DNA from: Burkholderiales bacterium
Lineage (GTDB): Bacteria > Pseudomonadota > Gammaproteobacteria > Burkholderiales > Burkholderiaceae_C
Assembly: GCA_947458895.1 (NCBI GenBank)
Contig: CANHBY010000141.1
Coordinates: 1-5,297, forward strand
Length of the DNA: 5,297 nt
Direction of reading: 5' to 3'
Position numbers and translations under genes: made by a program. Position 1 is the first letter of the stretch; each line of letters starts with the position of its first letter. Shown here piece by piece: positions 1-4,794 of the stretch. Under the pieces are notes generated by a model that saw only the letters and a program-made list of their open reading frames with translations, ran no database searches and had not been told where the DNA came from.

Positions 1-1107
1 CGATACGACGACAACCTGCGCCGCTATGAGCAGGCAGCCGTCAAGTCCCAGGGCTCGTTGTCGATGCTCAATCTGGGCCAGAGCACCATCATTGCCGTGG
101 CAGTAACCCTGCTCATGTGGCGCGCCACGCTGGGCGTGGTGCAAGGCCAGATGAGCCTTGGCGACCTGGTCTTGGTCAACGCGCTGATGATTCAGCTCTA
201 CATCCCCCTGAATTTTCTCGGCGTGCTCTACCGCGAGATCAAACAGTCCATGATCGACATGGAAAAAATGTTCACCTTGCTGAGCGAGCACAAAGAGGTG
301 GCCGATGACCCCGGCGCCCAGCCGCTGCAATCCGCAGGTGGTGCCGTTCAGTTCGAAAATGTGCGCTTCGGCTACGACCCTGACCGCATCATCCTGCACA
401 ACGTGAGCTTCGAGATACCTGCCGGTAAAACCGTGGCTGTGGTGGGCCCCTCGGGTTCCGGCAAAAGCACCTTGGCCCGTCTGCTGTTTCGTTTTTATGA
501 CGTCGATGCCGGATACATCCGCATTGATGGCCAAGACATCCGCCGGGTCACCCAACGCAGCCTTCGCCAATCTTTGGGCATCGTGCCTCAAGACACCGTG
601 CTCTTTAACGACACCATCGCCTACAACATCGCTTATGGCCGACCCGATGCCGACATGGCCGCCATCCAGGCTGCCGCGCAAGCTGCCCACATTCACGCCT
701 TCATCTCGTCCACCCCCAAGGGCTACGACGCCTTGGTCGGTGAACGAGGCCTCAAGTTGTCAGGTGGTGAAAAGCAGCGCGTGGCCATCGCCCGCACCTT
801 GTTGAAAAACCCGCCCGTCCTGATTTTTGATGAGGCCACCTCCGCACTCGACTCGGCCAACGAGCGAGCCATCCAGGCCGAGCTCCAAAGTGCCGCACAA
901 AACAAAACGGCCCTGGTCATCGCTCACCGGCTCTCCACCGTGGTCGACGCCCATCAAATCCTGGTGATGGATGCCGGGCGCATCATCGAGCGTGGCACAC
1001 ACGCTGAACTCTTGGCTTTGGCCGGACGCTATGCTGAGATGTGGCGGCTGCAACAAAGCGGTTCTGACTCATCGACGGAGGCCAACAATGGAAACCAAAT
1101 GGCTTGA
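1..1107 (+). CDS. Atm1/ABCB7-type ABC exporter half-transporter, 3' part (5' end outside window)
   Basis: The frame is open from base 1, so only the last 368 residues are present; full-length relatives have about 600. What remains is the end of the transmembrane domain followed by a complete nucleotide-binding domain. The transmembrane part contains LNLGQ (residues 23-27 of the visible part) and PLNFLG...YRE (69-79), which are hallmarks of the Atm1/ABCB7 family, where these helices line the glutathione-conjugate pocket. The ATPase domain has Walker A GPSGSGKST (bases 445-471), Q-loop glutamine (589-591), signature LSGGEKQR (757-780), Walker B LIFDEA (820-837), D-loop SALD (841-852) and H-loop histidine (925-927), so it looks catalytically intact. 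Bacterial family members sit in the inner membrane as dimers and export glutathione conjugates or metal-glutathione complexes; the substrate here is inferred from family only. The last 20 bp overlap the next gene, suggesting cotranscription and coupled translation. Family call is firm, exact substrate unknown. Confidence 0.95.
   Translation, partial: RYDDNLRRYEQAAVKSQGSLSMLNLGQSTIIAVAVTLLMWRATLGVVQGQMSLGDLVLVNALMIQLYIPLNFLGVLYREIKQSMIDMEKMFTLLSEHKEVADDPGAQPLQSAGGAVQFENVRFGYDPDRIILHNVSFEIPAGKTVAVVGPSGSGKSTLARLLFRFYDVDAGYIRIDGQDIRRVTQRSLRQSLGIVPQDTVLFNDTIAYNIAYGRPDADMAAIQAAAQAAHIHAFISSTPKGYDALVGERGLKLSGGEKQRVAIARTLLKNPPVLIFDEATSALDSANERAIQAELQSAAQNKTALVIAHRLSTVVDAHQILVMDAGRIIERGTHAELLALAGRYAEMWRLQQSGSDSSTEANNGNQMA
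1077..1081 (+). promoter_or_regulatory. Shine-Dalgarno site of the LysR gene, inside the exporter gene
   Basis: GGAGG lies 6 nt before the ATG at 1088, within the last codons of the exporter gene. It selects this ATG over upstream in-frame codons (the frame is open back to 971) and fits the protein, which then begins METKWLEDF as HypT-like regulators do after their short N-terminal extension. Confidence 0.8.
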
Positions 1108-2026
1108 AGATTTCGTGAGCTTGGCCGAAACGCGCAGTTTTTCCCGCTCAGCCCAACTCCGGCACGTGACCCAGCCGGCCTTCTCGCGTCGCATTCAGGC
1201 CCTGGAAGCCTGGGCCGGCATCGACCTGGTCGACCGCTCCTCGTACCCCACGCGCCTGACCCCCGCCGGCGAGACCTTCCATGCTCAGGCCCTCGAGATC
1301 CTGGGCGCTCTGCAGGCCACGCGCAACATGATGCGCGGCCACCAAGCCTCCGGCCAAGACATGCTGTCCTTCGCGGTGCCTCATTCGTTGGCCTTTAGCT
1401 TCTTCCCGCATTGGGTGATGGGCCTACGCCAACGCTTTGGCGTGGTCAAAAGCCACCTGATCGCCCTCAATGTCCACGACGCCGTACTGCGCCTGACCGA
1501 AGCCAACTGCGATCTCTTGATCGCCTATCACCACCCCTCCCAGCCCCTCCAACTCAACCCTGACCGATACGAGATGCTCACCCTGGGCCATGAAACGTTG
1601 GCTGCTTACGCTAAGGCAGACCCCCATGGGAAGCCGATGTTCTCAATCAACCCATCCTCAGGTGACAAAGTCCCCTACCTCAGCTACGCAGGCGGTGCTT
1701 ACCTGGGGCGTTTGGTTGACCTCATTGTTAAACAGGCTCCCTCACCCCTGAAGCTTGATGCTCTGTACGAAACCGACATGGCGGAGGGTCTGAAAGCCAT
1801 GGCCCTGGAGGGGCATGGCCTCGCTTTTTTGCCCGGCAGCTCCGTCATCAAAGAGCTCAAAAGCAAGCACCTGGTGCGCGCAGCCCCGCCCGGCCACTAC
1901 GAGGTCGAGATGGAAATTCGAATCTACCGAGAGCGTCCTGAAATGGCGCGATACACCAAACCGGCTTCCCAGTCATTGTGGAAATTTCTAGGTGGCGTTC
2001 AAAATAGCCTGTCCGGCTCAGCATAG
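1088..2026 (+). CDS. LysR-type transcriptional regulator, HypT/YjiE-like
   Basis: A 312-residue cytoplasmic DNA-binding regulator of normal LysR-family length. The N-terminal winged helix-turn-helix covers about residues 1-60, with the HTH near 18-37 and the conserved QPAFSRRIQALE segment at 29-40. The effector-binding domain runs from about 92 to 300. The METKWLEDF start, AFSRRIQALE, PHSL (98-101), YLGRL (205-209) and GLAFLP (244-249) align with Escherichia coli HypT (YjiE), the hypochlorite-responsive regulator. By my alignment from memory, of HypT's three regulatory methionines (123, 206, 230) only the last is kept (Met231); the second is Leu206 and the first falls near Leu113. A hypochlorite role should therefore not be assumed. 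The gene starts 20 bp inside the upstream ABC exporter gene and is followed, after about 480 bp and in the same direction, by amino-acid-binding protein genes it may control. LysR subfamily is likely; target genes are inference. Confidence 0.93.
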   Translation: METKWLEDFVSLAETRSFSRSAQLRHVTQPAFSRRIQALEAWAGIDLVDRSSYPTRLTPAGETFHAQALEILGALQATRNMMRGHQASGQDMLSFAVPHSLAFSFFPHWVMGLRQRFGVVKSHLIALNVHDAVLRLTEANCDLLIAYHHPSQPLQLNPDRYEMLTLGHETLAAYAKADPHGKPMFSINPSSGDKVPYLSYAGGAYLGRLVDLIVKQAPSPLKLDALYETDMAEGLKAMALEGHGLAFLPGSSVIKELKSKHLVRAAPPGHYEVEMEIRIYRERPEMARYTKPASQSLWKFLGGVQNSLSGSA

Positions 2027-2507
2027 TGATGGGTCCTCCCTCTGAGGATCTGGCCGACCCCAGAGTGCATATGATCGTTTACACTTAATTATGTTGGGGC
2101 TGCATAACCGAGTCTTCAAAGAGCATTTGCCAAGATGGCGCTGGTCCGCTTAAAGTTATAAGCTATGTTTTTCGTGCCTCGTCCAGTTGCTCATGTCTGC
2201 TTTGATGTCCTTCCCTCGGGCGGGCATGTGAATCTTAGGCCTTGCAAAGTTGCCCCATCGTCGACCGAAGCAAGTCAAGTGTGCCAGGCTCGTTCCGGTC
2301 GCTGGTCTACGAGAAAAAACGGCCTCAATCGCCAGGCTGGGTTCGCCTACAGGCGGTCCCCTTGTTTGGCGCATCAGAATCGTTGAGTATCATGGTGTCC
2401 CTGGTGATGAAGCGCCTGCCTGTCCCTGAAACACTAACCAAGCCTGCGAGCTTGGCGGGCTCAACCTCCCGAGAATGATTTTGTTGTTGTCTGTTCTGGA
2501 GATTGCA
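2027..2507 (+). other. Intergenic region without a convincing gene
   Basis: This stretch of about 480 bp holds no open frame with a good ribosome site and recognisable protein. Just after the LysR stop, bases 2032-2038 can pair with 2044-2050 around a 5-nt loop (7 pairs, one G-T); there is no T-run, so it is at best a weak terminator. A TATAAG box at 2157-2162 (5 of 6 to the -10 consensus) lacks a good -35 at proper distance; TTGCCA at 2127-2132 is 24 bp away, too far. Near the 3' end, CCAAGC (2438-2443) can pair with GCTTGG (2450-2455), or alternatively AGCCTGC (2441-2447) with GCGGGCT (2455-2461). The promoter of the following gene probably lies here, but I cannot place it. Confidence 0.5.
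2498..2502 (+). promoter_or_regulatory. Shine-Dalgarno site supporting a TTG start
   Basis: GGAGA lies 5 nt upstream of TTG 2508. The competing in-frame ATG at 2475 has no well-spaced purine-rich site. This favours TTG 2508 and yields a protein starting with a conventional signal peptide. Confidence 0.6.
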
Positions 2508-3404
2508 TTGAGTACCACCGGTCTGCCTCGTTCGCTCATTCTGGCTGTCTGTTTTGCTGTTCTTTCCGGCGGCGCTTGGTCGGGCCCCACGCTTGATCGC
2601 ATCAAAAAAACCGGCACCATCACCATCGGGCACCGCGAGTCATCTGACCCCCTGTCCTACTTGGATGCCAACAAAAAGCCCGTGGGTTATGCCGTCGATC
2701 TCTGCCTCAAGCTCACAGAGGCCGTGCGCAAGAGCCTCCAGCTCAAAACCCTCACTCCCAAGTTCGCGCTCGTCACCTCAGCCGATCGCATTGAGAAGGT
2801 GGTGAAGGGGGAGGTCGATATGGAGTGCGGTTCCACCACGAACAATGCTGAACGCAGGAAGCAGGTCGCATTCACCATTCCGCACTTCATCACCGGCGCC
2901 CGTTACATGGTCAGAGCCGACAGCAACATTGCCGCTCTGGTTGATTTCGAAGGTAAGAAGCTGGTGTCGACCAAAGGGAGCACCCCATTGAACGCCGTGA
3001 CGCGCGCCAACACCGAGCGCCTTCTGCGCATCCAAATTCTCGAAGCCCCTGATCACGCCAAGGCCGTTGAAATGGTCGAGAAAGGCGACGCGGATGGCTT
3101 TGTCATGGACGACGTGCTGCTGTACGGGCGCATCGCCAGCCGCCCTGATCCCGCGAAGTTCAAGGTGGTTGGAAAGTTCCTGACCATCGAGCCTTTGGCC
3201 ATCATGTTCTCCAAGGACGACCCCGAGCTCAAGAAGATTTTTGACGACGAAATGAAGCGGATGATATACAGTCGAGAGGCTTATGAGATCTACGATCGCT
3301 GGTTCATGAAGCCCATCCCGCCCAAGGGTTTGGCGCTCGGTATGTCCATGAACTACTTGCTCAAAGATTTCTGGAAGTACCCAACCGATCAGGTTCCCAA
3401 CTAA
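2508..3404 (+). CDS. Periplasmic amino-acid-binding protein, GltI-like paralogue (ABC transporter substrate-binding protein)
   Basis: A 298-residue family-3 solute-binding protein, secreted to the periplasm. I chose TTG 2508 because GGAGA precedes it by 5 nt and it gives a typical Sec signal peptide: Arg8, a hydrophobic stretch 10-23, and a likely cut after AWS (23-25). ATG 2475 would add 11 residues and a second hydrophobic run. The mature protein keeps the signature of glutamate/aspartate-binding GltI: HRESS (42-46, Arg43), TSADR (90-94), ECGSTTNN (106-113), PDH (181-183), FVMDD (198-202) and the C-terminal DRWFMKPIPP (263-272). It is clearly paralogous to the downstream GltI (my by-eye estimate is roughly 40% identity) but differs in the second lobe, where GTTS becomes GSTP (157-160). 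An acidic amino acid ligand is likely but not certain. No permease or ATPase gene adjoins it, so it may share the GltJKL system encoded downstream or have a sensing role. Confidence 0.92.
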   Translation: MSTTGLPRSLILAVCFAVLSGGAWSGPTLDRIKKTGTITIGHRESSDPLSYLDANKKPVGYAVDLCLKLTEAVRKSLQLKTLTPKFALVTSADRIEKVVKGEVDMECGSTTNNAERRKQVAFTIPHFITGARYMVRADSNIAALVDFEGKKLVSTKGSTPLNAVTRANTERLLRIQILEAPDHAKAVEMVEKGDADGFVMDDVLLYGRIASRPDPAKFKVVGKFLTIEPLAIMFSKDDPELKKIFDDEMKRMIYSREAYEIYDRWFMKPIPPKGLALGMSMNYLLKDFWKYPTDQVPN

Positions 3405-3566
3405 ATTTTTCTGCCCCCTAAGGGGCTGCCCAGGCAGTATCCGCTCGTATGGCCTTCTGGTATCGGGTAGGGTTGCTTTCACTGATGAAGATGAAATGAC
3501 ACGCAGATTCGACATTCGGGGGTGTGGCCTTTAGAAGGTGAGTCCTTTCCCTAAATTCCGGGTAGT

Positions 3567-3584
3567 CATTGGATGAATCCAATG
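3567..3584. promoter_or_regulatory. 18-bp dyad, candidate operator of LysR type
   Basis: CATTGGAT, two bases (GA), then ATCCAATG: perfect 8-bp arms. It contains T-N11-A pairs (T3569/A3581 and T3570/A3582), the loose consensus of LysR-family boxes. Its centre is about 92 bp before the predicted gltI transcription start. The symmetry is seen directly; binding by the LysR protein of this window is inference. Flanking TCCGG (3557-3561) and CCGGA (3595-3599) form a further short inverted repeat around it. Confidence 0.45.
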
Positions 3585-3600
3585 CTTTGAAAAGCCGGAG

Positions 3601-3654
3601 TGGTCAGCGCAAATCAAACCTCAGTTTGATTTTTGTCATTTTTTTAACTGACCA
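3601..3654. repeat. Nested inverted repeats overlapping the gltI promoter
   Basis: The outer arms TGGTCAG (3601-3607) and CTGACCA (3648-3654) are perfectly complementary. Inside them, AAATCAAAC (3611-3619) and GTTTGATTT (3624-3632) form a perfect 9-bp stem around the loop CTCA. The right inner arm ends directly at the predicted -35 box, and the right outer arm lies in the promoter spacer, a position typical of operators. As RNA, the inner stem followed by T-rich sequence could also act as a weak terminator for transcripts arriving from upstream. Confidence 0.5.
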
Positions 3655-3661
3655 AGATATT
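3633..3661 (+). promoter_or_regulatory. Predicted sigma-70 promoter of gltI
   Basis: TTGTCA (3633-3638, 5 of 6 to the -35 consensus), a 17-bp spacer, and GATATT (3656-3661, 4 of 6 to the -10 consensus). Transcription would start near 3668, leaving a leader of about 100 nt before the ATG at 3771. Spacing and position are good; the -10 match is moderate. Confidence 0.4.
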
Positions 3662-3719
3662 TTTTGTCAACAGGCTTTTGTTGTAGGCCTGATGCATAGT
3701 TCAAATCGTTTGTGTGGTG

Positions 3720-3738
3720 CGCGGCTTCGCGTTTTTTT
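3720..3738 (+). terminator. Small hairpin with T7 run in the gltI leader (possible attenuator)
   Basis: CGCG (3720-3723), loop GCTT, CGCG (3728-3731), then seven T at 3732-3738. The layout is that of an intrinsic terminator, but the 4-bp stem is too short to be efficient. It sits 32 nt before the start codon. It could be a leaky attenuator, a pause site, or a leftover terminator for upstream transcripts. Confidence 0.25.
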
Positions 3739-3770
3739 GTGTTCTAACCTAAATTGAAGGAGTTTTTTTG

Positions 3771-4661
3771 ATGAAGAAGACCATGTTTGCGTTGGCCGCT
3801 GTGATGGCATTGGGCGTTGCTCAAGCCGATACTCTCGCCAAGATCAAAGGATCTGGCGCCGTCACCATGGGTGTTCGCGAGTCGTCTGGTGCCTTGAGCT
3901 TCACGCTGGGTGATGGAAAATACACCGGCTATCACGTTGAAATTTGCAGCCGCGTGCTGGACGATGTCAAGAAGCAATTGGCTTTGCCCAAGCTGGAAGT
4001 GAAGTACCAGGCTGTGACTTCACAAAACCGCATTCCCTTGGTCCAAAACGGCACCGTTGATATTGAGTGCGGCTCCACCACCAACAACCAAACCCGTCAA
4101 AAAGACGTGGCTTTCGCAGCGACCACCTACGTGGAAGAAGTGCGCATTGCCGTCAAGGCCAACTCGGGTATCACTTCAATTAGTCAACTCAATGGCAAGA
4201 AAGTGGCAACCACCACAGGTACCACTTCAGTGCAACTGCTGCGTAAGCACGAGCGCGCTGGTGGCGTGAACTTTGACGAAGTGTTCGGCAAAGACCATGC
4301 AGAGAGCTTCTTGCTCCTGGAATCCGGCCGTGCTGACGCATTTGTGATGGACTCACAGATTCTGGCAGGTGCTATTTCCAAGTCGAAGGCTCCTGCTGAA
4401 TACAAGATCGTTGGTGAAGTTTTGTCTGTTGAGCCCATCGCCATCATGATCCGCAAGGACGATCCCGCTTTCAAGAAGGCCGTGGACGATAGCATCAAGG
4501 GCATGATGAAGTCTGGCGAAGTGGCCAAGCTGTACGACAAGTGGTTCATGCAAGCGATTCCCCCAGCTGGCACCAAGTTGAACCTGCCCACCAGCGATGC
4601 TACCAAGGCTGCTTGGGCCAACCCCAACGACAAGCCTGTTGAAGAGTACGCACAGAAGTAA
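3771..4661 (+). CDS. gltI: Glutamate/aspartate ABC transporter periplasmic binding protein GltI
   Basis: A 296-residue precursor that captures glutamate/aspartate in the periplasm and delivers it to the GltJK permease with the GltL ATPase. ATG 3771 is preceded by GAAGGAG (3756-3762) with an 8-nt spacer; the TTG one codon earlier is less suitable. The signal peptide is classical: Lys2-Lys3, a hydrophobic core and an AQA cut site after residue 19. Ligand-pocket motifs of the GltI family are all present: RESS (36-39), TSQNR (83-87), ECGSTTNN (99-106), GTTS (150-153), KDHAES (174-179) and FVMD (191-194). The C-terminal DKWFMQAIPP (256-265) is also typical. Length matches Escherichia coli GltI (about 300). 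The permease gene follows after 133 bp containing two hairpins. Cys59 and Cys100 are the only cysteines. Ligand is assigned from family motifs; related amino acids remain possible. Confidence 0.95.
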   Translation: MKKTMFALAAVMALGVAQADTLAKIKGSGAVTMGVRESSGALSFTLGDGKYTGYHVEICSRVLDDVKKQLALPKLEVKYQAVTSQNRIPLVQNGTVDIECGSTTNNQTRQKDVAFAATTYVEEVRIAVKANSGITSISQLNGKKVATTTGTTSVQLLRKHERAGGVNFDEVFGKDHAESFLLLESGRADAFVMDSQILAGAISKSKAPAEYKIVGEVLSVEPIAIMIRKDDPAFKKAVDDSIKGMMKSGEVAKLYDKWFMQAIPPAGTKLNLPTSDATKAAWANPNDKPVEEYAQK

Positions 4662-4681
4662 AATCACTTTTTAGGTAATTC

Positions 4682-4718
4682 GGCACACGTCCCGCGATGA
4701 CCTCGCGGGACGTGTGCC
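4682..4718 (+). terminator. Perfect 15-bp hairpin after gltI
   Basis: Bases 4682-4696 pair without mismatch with 4704-4718 around the 7-nt loop ATGACCT. The stem is very GC-rich and begins 20 nt after the gltI stop. Only a short T-poor tail (TTGTGTTT) follows, so it fits a 3'-end mRNA-stabilising barrier or processing site at least as well as a terminator. Confidence 0.6.
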
Positions 4719-4727
4719 TTGTGTTTA

Positions 4728-4763
4728 GGCGCGGCGATTTTTCCGCCGCGCCGCTGTTTTTTT
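4728..4763 (+). terminator. Intrinsic terminator-like hairpin between gltI and gltJ
   Basis: GGCGCGGCG (4728-4736) pairs perfectly with CGCCGCGCC (4744-4752) around a 7-nt loop. Four bases later comes a run of seven T (4757-4763). The gap between stem and T-run is slightly long, which may make it leaky. Lying inside an operon that encodes a binding protein and its permease, it probably acts as a partial terminator lowering gltJ expression relative to gltI. Confidence 0.6.
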
Positions 4764-4785
4764 AGACCAGCTGTGAAGAATATCC

Positions 4786-4790
4786 GGAGG
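4786..4790 (+). promoter_or_regulatory. Shine-Dalgarno site selecting a TTG start for gltJ
   Basis: GGAGG lies 4 nt before TTG 4795. The first in-frame ATG (4879-4881, residue 29) has no such site and would remove the conserved TTYLQW segment before the first membrane helix, so the TTG is preferred. Confidence 0.65.
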
Positions 4791-4794
4791 CACT

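Larger units (their letters stand above)
3405..3770 (+). other. Structured, T-rich intergenic region upstream of gltI
   Basis: This 366-bp gap has no credible gene. After the upstream stop there is only a weak 5-bp hairpin (3413-3417 with 3422-3426) lacking a downstream T-run, so termination here is uncertain. From about 3567 on, it holds an 18-bp dyad, a nested inverted repeat, a probable promoter, T-tracts and a small hairpin, each listed separately. The composition becomes markedly T-rich from 3625 to 3770 compared with the flanking genes, as expected of a strong regulated promoter and leader. Confidence 0.6.

Noticed and set aside
723..1056. Minus-strand frames opposite the ABC ATPase domain
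   Set aside because: They lie opposite the Walker B and H-loop coding sequence of an intact ATPase domain and have no independent support.
2156..2633. Several open frames of 72-102 codons on both strands in the intergenic region before the first binding-protein gene
   Set aside because: They overlap each other on both strands, have no convincing ribosome sites and no familiar protein features; some run into the binding-protein gene. I looked for transposase or toxin-like remnants and saw none.
3413..3437. Hairpin after the first binding-protein gene as its terminator
   Set aside because: The stem has only 5 bp and no T-run follows; the T-run at 3406-3410 lies before it. The adjacent CTGCC/GGCAG repeat would leave a loop too small to form fully.
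2778..3515. Long (245-codon) open frame on the minus strand across the first binding-protein gene
   Set aside because: It lies antisense to a gene with clear family motifs, and its translation shows no recognisable domain. Such frames are common opposite GC-rich coding DNA.
3569..3757. 62-codon frame from TTG 3569 whose stop overlaps the gltI Shine-Dalgarno, possible leader peptide
   Set aside because: There is no ribosome site before the TTG. The frame runs through the dyads and predicted promoter, so most of it would lie upstream of the gltI transcript.
4184..4667. Two overlapping minus-strand open frames opposite gltI
   Set aside because: They lie antisense to the strongly supported gltI, have no ribosome site that stands out and no recognisable product.
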